The translations under genes were made by a program, and so were the position numbers. DNA of 58,524 nucleotides from an uncultured Myxococcaceae bacterium (GTDB lineage: Bacteria; Myxococcota_A; Polyangia; Polyangiales; Ga0077539), in NCBI GenBank assembly GCA_945952225.1, contig CAMFHP010000043.1, forward strand, positions 1 to 58,524, written 5' to 3'. The notes beneath the pieces were generated by a model. The model ran no database searches. It saw only the letters and a program-made list of their open reading frames with translations, and was not told the DNA's origin. Positions within the stretch are counted from its first letter, which is position 1. Every line of letters begins with the position of its first letter. Below, piece after piece: positions 47,251-55,270 of this stretch.

Positions 47251-50200
47251 TCAGCGATGCAGGTCGGCGTCGGCGCCGAACACGCGGAACTCCACCTGGT
47301 CTTCGAAGAGCTGCGTGAGGTCGGTCTGCGCGCCGTTCCAGGGGTATTCGCGCTGCATCCGCAGGTCTCGCACGGCGTTCTTCGAGATCGACACGCGGCG
47401 CACCTCGCCGCCCGAGAACAGCGACTCGACCTTCGGGAAGGGGATGAGCGTGTTGCTCCCGCGGTACTCGCGAAGGGCGAAGGCGACCTTCACCACGGCG
47501 CTCCCGGTGCCATCGAGGATGCGATGGGTGCCGTGCTCGCCCACGAGCGCAAAGCGCTTGGGCCCGCCGCGCACGGAGATGGCCGCGGCCACGGGAAGGG
47601 GCTGCGCGCTCGCGGGGGGAAACTCCATGTGCCACTTCCACGCGGCGTCGGGGTTGTTCTTCTCCGCGGCGGGGCGCTGGTCTTCGGGCACGGGGTGGCA
47701 GGTGTGGATCGTCGCGTCGAGCTTCTGGGCCTTCACCCACGCGAGGTACGCGCTCATGAGCTCGGGCACGCGATGCCACGCGCCCCGCGACGCCGAGAGG
47801 TACAGCACCGCGTGCTCCACGGGCGGGAACATCTTCGCGAAGAGCTCCCACCGCCGCGGTTGAAAGCGCTCGCGCAGGGCGTCGACCTCGGCGCGCACCA
47901 CGGCGGCGTTGTCGTCGCGGCGCTCGTACCAGCTCTCGAACGCGAGGTCTTCGAGCGACTCGGCCTGCGCGCAGAGCCCGTCGATGGCCTCGATGAACCC
48001 GCGGCTCGTCTCGGCCTTGCGCGCGGTCTCTTCGGCGATGTCGCGCACCTTCCAGAACCCCGGCGACTGGCTCGCGCGGGTGAAGAAGCTCACCTCGTTG
48101 CGCAGCGCCGACACGAGCGGCGAGCGCGCCCACCGACGGAGCTCCCCACGCAACGCACCGGCCGCTTCGAGGGCCTGGAGCGCCTGCGTCGACGCGCCCT
48201 CCCCCTGCGCCGCCACGGAGTTCGCCTTGAGCGTGAGGTACTCGCCCGTGGCGCCCACCTCGATCACCGCGTTGCCGCGCTCCTCGCGCTCCGAGAGCTG
48301 CTTCGCGAGGGGGAGCACCAGCTCGCGCTCCACCGTGCGCTTGAGCGGACGCGCGCCGTAGCGCGGATCAAACCCGTGGTCGGCGAGCACCTCCTTCGCG
48401 CGCTCGTCGATGCGCAGCGTGACGTTGTGCCGACGGAGCCCGTCGCGCGCCGAGACCTTCTCCAGCTCGCGCTCCACGATGCGCCGGAGCACGTCGCGTT
48501 CGAGCGACGCGAACACGATGAAGTCGTCGATGCGGTTGAACAGCTCGGGGCGAAAGAAGCGCTCGGCCTCGGCCCGGTAGTGCTGCCGCGCGAGTTCGAA
48601 CGACCGCGCCGCGTCGGGCTGCGAGAAGCCCACGCGCGAGCGCAGCGTGTCGGCCCCGAGGTTCGACGTCATGAGGATGATCGCGTTGCGAAAATCCGTG
48701 AAGCGTCCGGCGCCGTCGGTGAGCCTGCCCTCGCCGAGCACGCCGAGGAGCGCGTCGAACACCACGGGGTGCGCCTTCTCGATCTCGTCGAGGAGCAGCA
48801 CGCAGAACGGCTGCCTGCGCACGGCGGCCGTGAGGTGACCCGGCGAAGCGCCGTCGCCGATGAGCCGCGAGAGCGCGTCGCCGCCCGCGTACTCGCCCAT
48901 GTCGAGGCGCACCATGCGGTCGCGCGCGCCGAAGACGAACTCCGCGAGGGCCTTGGAGAGCTCGGTCTTGCCGACGCCCGTGGGGCCCGCGAAGAAGAGC
49001 ACGCCCACCGGTCGGCGCAGGTCGGCGAGGCCCGCCTTGATGACCGCGATGATCTCGGTCACGCGCTCGCAGGCCGCGTCCTGGCCCTTCACCCGCGCGC
49101 GCAGAAACGCGCTCACCTCCGCGGGGTCGAGCGGCATGTCGTCGCGCAGCAGCACGAGGGGAATGCCCGACTCGCCGCTGAAGTGCGCCACCGCGTCGTG
49201 GCCCGAGACGGCCTTCGCGCGCGTGTGCGCCACCGCGTCGATGACCCTTCGCAGAAAGGCCACGGTGTTGCCCACGAGCGCGCCGTACGGACGAAAGCGC
49301 CGCGTGAGACGCACCGACGCTTCGACCGCATCGGGCTCGACGCGCACGGCCTTCTGCTCGCCGAGCTCGCGCGCCACGCGGTCGAGAATGCGCCGCCCCG
49401 CCTCGAGCGACACCTCGGGCACGCGCACCACCGACCAGTGCTGCGCGAAGCCCGCCGAGCGACGTTCGAAGCGCGCCCACTCCTCGGGCGTGGCCTCGCC
49501 CACGAGCGCCACCTCGCGCGCGGCCAGCGTGGGCCCGAGGAGCTGCGACACGTTGTGGTCGCTGTGCGCGCTCTTGCCCGCGTCGAGGAGCTCGATCACG
49601 TGGCCCACGTAGAGCACGGCCTCGGCGCGGCGGGCCTCGTCGAGGCAGTCGTAGGTCTGCTGCTGCCAGTCGCCGAGAAAGCCCTCGCCCGCGATGAGCC
49701 GCGAGGCGTCGAGGTGAAAGAACGGACGCCGTGCGTCGGGCGTCTCGCGCGTGGCGTCGTACATCCGCATCGCGAGCTCGTGCACGAGGGCGGTCTTGCC
49801 CGCGCCCGCTTCGCCGACGAGCACCAGGGGCTCGGGCTGCTTCGCGGTGAGGCGCGTGAGGAGCGTGCGCACGAGCTCGTCGACCTCCCACGCGCGGGTG
49901 AGCTGCGACTTCTCCGCGAGCTTGTGGAGGGCCACGGCGATGCGCGAGAGCGTCGGCGTCGCGGGGCGCTTCTTCTTGCGTCCATCGCGCACGGCGTCTT
50001 CTTCGTCGTCGTCGTCGCGGCGGCGGCGCGTGTCGTCGAAGTCGTCTTTGGGCGGGCGCTTCTCGGGCGGCGGCGCGAGGTCGTCGGGCAGCGGCGGCGG
50101 GCGCAGGTCGAGGGAGAGCTCGCGGCGTCGCAGCGACGAGAGCTTCGGCGGCTCGACGCTCACGGTGAGCGTGCGCAGCGACGCATCGCCATCGAGGCGC

Positions 50201-50634
50201 GCGTCGAGGCGCTGGTCTTCACTGAGCCCCTTGAGGTGCTGGAGAAAGAAGGGCAGCGCGCGGTCGAGCAGGTCATCGCCCGCGGGGAGCCACACGCGCA
50301 GGTCGAGGGGCACGCTGCGCACCTCGACGAAGGGACGCTGCGCGGGCGACACCACGAGCTTGAGGCGCATCGTGGCCTCGGACTCTCCGCCCGCGTGCCA
50401 CACGGTGAGCGCGGGCACGTGGGCCGAGACGAGCTCGCCGTTCACCGGACGCGCGTAGTCGGCCACGAGGCGCGGGTGCGAGCGCGAGATGCGGTCGTCG
50501 ATGGCGAGGCGGAGGTCTTCGTCGGCCGCGTCGAGCGAGGGCGCGTGGTAGGCGAGCGCGGGCAGGTGCAGCGGGGTCACCGTCACGCGTCCGCTCGCGT
50601 GTTCGAGCGCGAAGCACTGGATGCGAAAGTCCAT
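47251..50634 (-). CDS. Hsp100 (Clp-like) AAA+ ATPase fused to a release-factor PCRF-like domain, member 3
   Basis: Encodes 1127 residues. After a 165-residue N-domain and an acidic/basic linker (170-230) comes D1 with Walker A GEAGAGKT (274-281), but its Walker B site reads VLYVGH (340-345) with no acidic residue. D2 is complete: GPTGVGKT (550-557), LLLDEIEK (613-620), VGF (668-670) where ClpC has its ClpP loop VGF, and NRIDD. Residues about 855-1100 resemble the PCRF domain of class I release factors: LYLSASRGAW, LMSAYLAWVKAQKLDAT and SVRGGPKRFALVGEHGTHR (1020-1038) match the AGxGGxEA, MYxRW and GxHR parts. The GGQ domain is absent. Start ATG 17 bp after the acetyltransferase gene. Confidence 0.88.
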   Translation of the reverse strand: MDFRIQCFALEHASGRVTVTPLHLPALAYHAPSLDAADEDLRLAIDDRISRSHPRLVADYARPVNGELVSAHVPALTVWHAGGESEATMRLKLVVSPAQRPFVEVRSVPLDLRVWLPAGDDLLDRALPFFLQHLKGLSEDQRLDARLDGDASLRTLTVSVEPPKLSSLRRRELSLDLRPPPLPDDLAPPPEKRPPKDDFDDTRRRRDDDDEEDAVRDGRKKKRPATPTLSRIAVALHKLAEKSQLTRAWEVDELVRTLLTRLTAKQPEPLVLVGEAGAGKTALVHELAMRMYDATRETPDARRPFFHLDASRLIAGEGFLGDWQQQTYDCLDEARRAEAVLYVGHVIELLDAGKSAHSDHNVSQLLGPTLAAREVALVGEATPEEWARFERRSAGFAQHWSVVRVPEVSLEAGRRILDRVARELGEQKAVRVEPDAVEASVRLTRRFRPYGALVGNTVAFLRRVIDAVAHTRAKAVSGHDAVAHFSGESGIPLVLLRDDMPLDPAEVSAFLRARVKGQDAACERVTEIIAVIKAGLADLRRPVGVLFFAGPTGVGKTELSKALAEFVFGARDRMVRLDMGEYAGGDALSRLIGDGASPGHLTAAVRRQPFCVLLLDEIEKAHPVVFDALLGVLGEGRLTDGAGRFTDFRNAIILMTSNLGADTLRSRVGFSQPDAARSFELARQHYRAEAERFFRPELFNRIDDFIVFASLERDVLRRIVERELEKVSARDGLRRHNVTLRIDERAKEVLADHGFDPRYGARPLKRTVERELVLPLAKQLSEREERGNAVIEVGATGEYLTLKANSVAAQGEGASTQALQALEAAGALRGELRRWARSPLVSALRNEVSFFTRASQSPGFWKVRDIAEETARKAETSRGFIEAIDGLCAQAESLEDLAFESWYERRDDNAAVVRAEVDALRERFQPRRWELFAKMFPPVEHAVLYLSASRGAWHRVPELMSAYLAWVKAQKLDATIHTCHPVPEDQRPAAEKNNPDAAWKWHMEFPPASAQPLPVAAAISVRGGPKRFALVGEHGTHRILDGTGSAVVKVAFALREYRGSNTLIPFPKVESLFSGGEVRRVSISKNAVRDLRMQREYPWNGAQTDLTQLFEDQVEFRVFGADADLHR

Positions 50635-50651
50635 CGTGGGTTTTGCGCCTG

Positions 50652-51824
50652 TCAGAACATCTCGATCATGGCGGGAGACTCGCCCGCGAAGAGCAGGTCG
50701 GCGAGCGCGAGCGCGGCGGGATCTCCCTGCGCGAGGCCCGCGGCGGCGAGGGTCGTGGCCGAACGAAAGCCCGTGTAGAGCGGAGCCAGCGCGCGCACGT
50801 CGAGCGACACGTCGGGCGTCCCGTCGTCGGGCGTCACCGCGCCCACACCGCCCTCGACGGTGAGGCGCCAGGTGCGGGCGTTCTCGGGCACCACGTCGTC
50901 GGCGACGGCGAACGCGATCGACGCGCGAAGATGGGGGTTGTACCCGCGGGCCGCGAGCGCGCGGGGAACGTCGACGACGCGGAGCATCCACACCTCGCGC
51001 ACGGTGACCGTGTGCATGCGGTCTCGCAGCAGTTGCGTGAGCGTGTCGTGGGGTGCGCCGGTCCATCGCACCTGCTGGGCGAGGGAGCGGTACGAGGCCA
51101 GCACCGCGACGATCGCGCGGGCCGCACGCGGCGTGGCGACGGCGGCGTCGGTGACGATGACCTCGGTGTCGTGTCCGTCGCGCTCTTGATGGAGCAGCAC
51201 CACGTAGCCTTCGAGGCCCTCGGAGCCCTCGACGGCGAAGTACCGCGGCGCGCCCTTCATGGGCTTCGCGAGGCGCGTCCAGATGTACGGGCCGCGCGCG
51301 AGGGAGCCGTTGCGCAGCCGCGCGTGCGAGGACTGAAGGGCGCGCAGCGCGGGGTCGTCGAGGTCGGCGAGCGGTCGCACGCGGAGCGACGGTTCGTGCG
51401 TGGCGTCGAGGTCGTGGGGACGCACGGCGGTGCCCACGAGGAGCCCTGCGCGCGCCCATCCCGCGCGCTCGTAGAGCGGAACGGTCGCGGGGTAGAGCGT
51501 CGAGATCGCAGCGCCTTCGCGGTGCAGCGCGCGCACGGCCTCGCGCATCATGCAGGTGCCCGCGCCGCGTCCACGGAACTCGGGTGCGACGCCGACGCCC
51601 GCGATGCCGGTCATGGGCACAGCGCGTCCGCCGAAGTGCTGGCCCATGGGAATGACGATGAGCCCGCCCGCGAGCGCGCCGTCGACGTCGAAGGCCCACA
51701 CGTGGTCGTGGCCCGCGCGTTCGAACCACGGAACCGACAGCTCGGGCTCGAAGGCGAAGGCGTGCGAGAGGAGCGAGGCGAGCGCCTCACGATCCGCCCC
51801 CGTGGCGGTGCGCAGGGTATCCAT
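50652..51824 (-). CDS. Eis-like GNAT acetyltransferase
   Basis: Encodes 390 residues, close to Mycobacterium Eis (about 400). The first GNAT domain has the acetyl-CoA loop GVGVAPEFRGRGAGT (76-90) and a candidate general-acid Tyr in YPATVPLYERAGW (Tyr118). A second, degenerate GNAT domain follows, and the last 100 residues read as an SCP2-like fold. The protein ends in Phe, as does Eis, where the C-terminal carboxylate takes part in catalysis. Eis proteins acetylate aminoglycosides and other amines, but the natural substrate here is unknown. It is the first gene of the Hsp100 operon, 17 bp upstream of member 3. Confidence 0.9.
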   Translation of the reverse strand: MDTLRTATGADREALASLLSHAFAFEPELSVPWFERAGHDHVWAFDVDGALAGGLIVIPMGQHFGGRAVPMTGIAGVGVAPEFRGRGAGTCMMREAVRALHREGAAISTLYPATVPLYERAGWARAGLLVGTAVRPHDLDATHEPSLRVRPLADLDDPALRALQSSHARLRNGSLARGPYIWTRLAKPMKGAPRYFAVEGSEGLEGYVVLLHQERDGHDTEVIVTDAAVATPRAARAIVAVLASYRSLAQQVRWTGAPHDTLTQLLRDRMHTVTVREVWMLRVVDVPRALAARGYNPHLRASIAFAVADDVVPENARTWRLTVEGGVGAVTPDDGTPDVSLDVRALAPLYTGFRSATTLAAAGLAQGDPAALALADLLFAGESPAMIEMF

Positions 51825-51892
51825 GCGGGGCGCACGGTACACGCAGAACGCGGCCCAACGCACGCCCCTCGTCGGGTACGGTCGCGCGTCCG

Positions 51893-52657
51893 ATGGAACC
51901 CTCTCCCGATGACGTTCCCGTGTGGGTCGAGCACGCGTCGGTGCGCTCGATCGACATCGACGCGAGCCACCGCGCGACGCCCCTCGCGCTCTGCGACCTG
52001 CTTCAAGAAGTGGCCGGCAACCACGCGCATCACCTCGGCGTGGCGATCGACCAGATCGGTCCGCGCTACGGCGAGACGTGGATGCTCCACCGGCTGCGCG
52101 TGCGCTTCGACGGACGCCCGCGCTGGCGCGACGCGGTGACCGTCGAGACGTGGCCCTGCGGCGTCGACCGCATCTACGCCGTGCGCGATTTCTGTGTGCG
52201 CGACGCCGACGGACGGGTGCTCGTCGAGGCCTCGTCGACGTGGCTCGTGGTCGACCTCGCGGCGCGTCGCATCGTGCGCGATTCGAAGACGCGCTTCTCG
52301 TGGGTGTCACCGCGGCCGAGGGTGATGCCCGACGGCTTCGCGCGGCGTCTTCCGTCGCTCGACGTGCCCGCGTTCGCGCGCGACTTCGTGGTGCGTCCGA
52401 GCGAGATCGACATGAACGGCCACGTCAACCACGTGCACATGCTCGCGTGGGCCCTCGACACGCTGCCCGCGAAGGTCACACACGGCCGCGAGCTCGCGGA
52501 GCTCGAAGCGGAGTTCGTGAACGAGGCCCACGTCGACACGCCGGTGCGCGCGCTTTGCGCCCCCGAGGGCGACGACGGCCGATGGCTTCACGCGGCGGCG
52601 CATGGCGACGACGGACGGGTGCTGCTGAAGGCGCGCACCGTGTGGCGGACGTTGTGA
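51893..52657 (+). CDS. Acyl-ACP thioesterase-like double-hotdog protein
   Basis: Encodes 254 residues in two hotdog domains, as in bacterial relatives of plant FatA/FatB. The first domain has ALCDLLQEVAGNHAHHLG and WMLHRLRVRF; the second has SEIDMNGHVNHVHMLAWALD, the active-site region with the conserved Asn/His of this family, and ELEAEFVNEAHVDT. It would hydrolyse acyl-ACP or acyl-CoA thioesters to set chain length. It is divergent from the acetyltransferase gene with a 68-bp gap. There is no signal peptide. Confidence 0.9.
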   Translation: MEPSPDDVPVWVEHASVRSIDIDASHRATPLALCDLLQEVAGNHAHHLGVAIDQIGPRYGETWMLHRLRVRFDGRPRWRDAVTVETWPCGVDRIYAVRDFCVRDADGRVLVEASSTWLVVDLAARRIVRDSKTRFSWVSPRPRVMPDGFARRLPSLDVPAFARDFVVRPSEIDMNGHVNHVHMLAWALDTLPAKVTHGRELAELEAEFVNEAHVDTPVRALCAPEGDDGRWLHAAAHGDDGRVLLKARTVWRTL

Positions 52658-52729
52658 GCGTGTGACGTGAGGAGATGACACGTGCCGTGGAGTTTCCACG
52701 CCGCGCGGGTTGTTGTAGGAGCGGGGCCC

Positions 52730-54169
52730 ATGACGTCACGCGCCCGCGCCCTGGTGTGTCTTCTCGCGCTCTCGGCCGCCTGCTCCGCCCGTGCGGGCAA
52801 CGGAGGCGGCGGCGGAACACCCGACCCCGACGCATCGACGGACGTCACGATGACCGTCGACGCGAGCGACGACACGGCCACTCAGCCCGATGCGCCCGTG
52901 AGCCCCGATGCGCCCGCGATGGATGCGCCCGCGCAGCCCGACGTTCCCGCGACGCCCGACGCGCCCACGCAGCCCGACGCGCCGCCGCCCATCGACATGC
53001 CCGGGACGCCCGACGTACCCGTGACGCCCGATGTGCCCGTCACGCCCGACGTGCCCGTCACCCCCGACGTGCCCGTCACGCCCGACGTGCCCGTCACGCC
53101 CGATGTGCCTGTCACGCCCGATGTGCCCGTCACCCCCGACGTACCGACGAGCACCGATGTGCCGAGCGTTCCGCCGACGAGCGACGACCGCATCTGGGTG
53201 CTTCGTGTGGGCGATGGCGCGACGGCGCTCGCCGCGACGGCGGCCCCGGTGGCGATCGAGATGTACAACGGCAACACGGGGTCTTCGCTGGGCGCGGCGA
53301 TCACGGTGCCCACGACCACGTCGGGGTCGAACCTCGGGCTCACGATCACGGGCAACGCCTCGGCCGAGGGATCGCTGTTCCGCGCGCTCGCGGGCAACTA
53401 CGTGGTGTTCGGCGGGTACAACGCCGCGCCGGGTTCGGCGACGCCCAACTCGACGAGCGTGCCTCGCGTGATCGCGCGGGTGAACAGCGCGGGCATCGTC
53501 GACACGCGCACCAACGTGGGAAGCACCGCGAGCGGTCTCGCGATGCGCTCGGTGGTGACCGTCGACGGCACGGAGTTCTGGTCGGCGCACGCGCTCGTGA
53601 GCGTGGCCTCGCTGATCTACAAGCCCTATGGCCCGACGCCGACGGGCACGGCGATCTCGTCGGGACAGGTGTTCCGCGTGCTCTCGATGTCGGGCGCGCG
53701 TCTGCTGGCTTCGATGTCGGCCCCCGAGGGCTCGGGGGTGTACTCGCTCGCGCCGCTGCCGCGCGCGGCGGGCCCGATGTTCACGCAGCTCCCGGGCTTT
53801 CCCGCGGGCATGACGGGATCGCCGTATGGCGTGGTGGCCTTCGACCGCGACGGCAACGGCCAGCCCGACGTGATCTTCGTGGCCGACGACCGCACGCCGG
53901 CCTCGGGCGGCGGGCTCCAGTACTGGCGCCTCTCGGGCTCGACGTGGACGCAGCTCACGATCACGCAGACCGAGCTCACCAACGGCCTCCGCGCGCTCAC
54001 GGGCCGCGTGAACGGTTCGAACTATGTGTTCTTCGCGACGACGACGGAGAGCCGCGCGCGCCTGCTGCGCATCGACTTGAACGTGTCGACGGCGACGGCC
54101 TCGTTCACCACGCTCGCCACGGCTCCGGCGAACACCACGTACCGCGGCGTGGCCTACGCGCCGAACTGA
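52730..54169 (+). CDS. Lipoprotein with Pro/Asp-rich hexapeptide repeat linker
   Basis: Encodes 479 residues. A lipoprotein signal (CLLALSAAC) gives lipidated Cys19. A Gly/Asp/Pro-rich linker (about 20-150) includes eight TPDVPV-type hexapeptides, an extended rod suited to cross the periplasm or outer layer. The remainder (about 160-479) is beta-rich with FDRDGNGQPDVIFVADD, an FG-GAP/integrin-like Ca2+-binding repeat pattern, suggesting a beta-propeller. The ATG at 52730 has GGAG about 9 bases upstream. It is probably surface-exposed. The function is unknown. Confidence 0.82.
   Translation: MTSRARALVCLLALSAACSARAGNGGGGGTPDPDASTDVTMTVDASDDTATQPDAPVSPDAPAMDAPAQPDVPATPDAPTQPDAPPPIDMPGTPDVPVTPDVPVTPDVPVTPDVPVTPDVPVTPDVPVTPDVPVTPDVPTSTDVPSVPPTSDDRIWVLRVGDGATALAATAAPVAIEMYNGNTGSSLGAAITVPTTTSGSNLGLTITGNASAEGSLFRALAGNYVVFGGYNAAPGSATPNSTSVPRVIARVNSAGIVDTRTNVGSTASGLAMRSVVTVDGTEFWSAHALVSVASLIYKPYGPTPTGTAISSGQVFRVLSMSGARLLASMSAPEGSGVYSLAPLPRAAGPMFTQLPGFPAGMTGSPYGVVAFDRDGNGQPDVIFVADDRTPASGGGLQYWRLSGSTWTQLTITQTELTNGLRALTGRVNGSNYVFFATTTESRARLLRIDLNVSTATASFTTLATAPANTTYRGVAYAPN
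53006..53149 (+). repeat. 18-bp tandem repeat encoding (TPDVPV)8
   Basis: Eight copies of an 18-bp unit, ACGCCCGACGTGCCCGTC with third-position variation (GTA, GTG, GAT), lie in frame with the lipoprotein gene. The synonymous differences between copies suggest repeat-length changes have been followed by drift. The array can expand or contract without breaking the reading frame. Confidence 0.9.
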
Positions 54170-54187
54170 GCGGCGTAGTGGACGCGC

Positions 54188-54203
54188 CGCGACGATCGTC
54201 GCG
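54188..54203. promoter_or_regulatory. Perfect 16-bp palindrome upstream of the PARIS-like ATPase gene
   Basis: CGCGACGATCGTCGCG is self-complementary over 16 bases and ends 17 bp before the ATPase start codon. It could be an operator for repression of the defence-like pair, or part of the terminator of the preceding lipoprotein gene (its stop is 19 bp away). The sequence alone does not decide. Confidence 0.45.
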
Positions 54204-54220
54204 ATGATCGCGGTCTTCCG

Positions 54221-55270
54221 ATGCCGTCGTTCCCCTCCCCTTCGCCGCGTCTACGAACGCTGAAGATCCGCGGGTTCCGCGCGATCGACGACCTCACGCT
54301 CACCTTCGCGCGAGGCATCGACGATGCGGGTGCGCTTGTGGTCGCGGGCGAGAACGGCTGTGGCAAGACCTCGGCGCTCGAAGCGCTCCTCGTGCTCTTC
54401 GGCCGCCTCGACCTCCTGCCCGGAGACGCCGCGCCCGACGTGGAGCAGGTGCGCCTCGGCAGCCGTGACTTCCACCTCGAAGCGCACCTCGACACGCCCA
54501 CGGGTGATGGCTGGTGGGTCGACCGCGAACAGCTCGCAACGCTGCGCGCGTTGCGCGAGTCGTCGCCGCGTGGCGATCTCACGGAACAGCTCCGCAGCGT
54601 CCACTGGGGCGCGCCGTCGCCCGCGGAGTTTCCGATCGAGTACTTCTCGGCACGACGCGAACCCGAGAACCTGGGAGCTGCCCTGACGGACCTCTCGGGG
54701 CCCCGGTCGACGCGTGAGGAGCGTCGCCTCGCCGAGCTCAAGAAGCGCCTCTTCAACGTCTGGAGCCGCGCGCGACGCAACCACACGTTCACCCGCCTGG
54801 AGCGTTTTCTCCAGCGCTTCGTCGGCGCGGCGTGGGAGCTCGACGTGGCCTGGCTCGATGCGCACGAGGGCGGCGACGCAACGGTCGTACTCCGCAACGG
54901 ACCGATGCCCCTCGACGGCAACGGTGAACCGCGCACGCTCGCCACGATTCGCGCGCTCGCGGCAGACGGCGTGGCGATGCCCACGGTGCTCCCCATCGAC
55001 CGCTTGAGCTCGGGGCAGATGGCGCTGCTCGCGCTGGCCTATCCCTTCGTGTTCAGCGATCCGCCCATCGCGCTCGCGCTCCTCGACGAGCCCGAGCAGC
55101 ACCTGCATCCGACGTGGCAGCGCGCGCTGCTTCCCGCGCTCCGCGAGCTCTCGCCGGAGACGTTGTTCGTCGTGGCGACGCACTCGCCCCAGGTGCTCGA
55201 CTCCGTGGGTCGTCACGAGCGTGTGCAGCTCACCCGCCTCGACCCGTCGCCCGTCGAGGAAGCGCGATGA
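54221..55270 (+). CDS. ABC-type AAA ATPase, candidate PARIS AriA-like component
   Basis: Encodes 349 residues of the RecF/OLD-like ABC ATPase class. The N-terminus LKIRGFRAIDDLTLTF leads to Walker A GENGCGKTS (43-51). The ABC signature is LSSGQ (262-266), Walker B has ALLDEPEQHLHP (Asp289-Glu290) and the H-loop is VVATHSPQVL (His321). The next gene, a DUF4435/TOPRIM-like protein, overlaps by 4 bases (ATGA); this ATPase-TOPRIM pairing is that of the PARIS anti-phage system (AriA-AriB), where the ATPase senses a phage protein and releases the nuclease. It is shorter than reported AriA proteins as I recall them, and a different ATPase-TOPRIM pair is possible. Confidence 0.85.
   Translation: MPSFPSPSPRLRTLKIRGFRAIDDLTLTFARGIDDAGALVVAGENGCGKTSALEALLVLFGRLDLLPGDAAPDVEQVRLGSRDFHLEAHLDTPTGDGWWVDREQLATLRALRESSPRGDLTEQLRSVHWGAPSPAEFPIEYFSARREPENLGAALTDLSGPRSTREERRLAELKKRLFNVWSRARRNHTFTRLERFLQRFVGAAWELDVAWLDAHEGGDATVVLRNGPMPLDGNGEPRTLATIRALAADGVAMPTVLPIDRLSSGQMALLALAYPFVFSDPPIALALLDEPEQHLHPTWQRALLPALRELSPETLFVVATHSPQVLDSVGRHERVQLTRLDPSPVEEAR

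Noticed and set aside
41411-50634. ClpV of a type VI secretion system
   Set aside because: No tss, hcp or vgrG genes are present in the window, and the N-domain and C-terminal extensions differ from ClpV.
43840-50778. A 2312-codon open reading frame on the + strand
   Set aside because: It lies antisense to three convincing Hsp100 genes and is Arg/His/Glu/Ala/Val-rich without domains. Very GC-rich codon use leaves few stops on the other strand.
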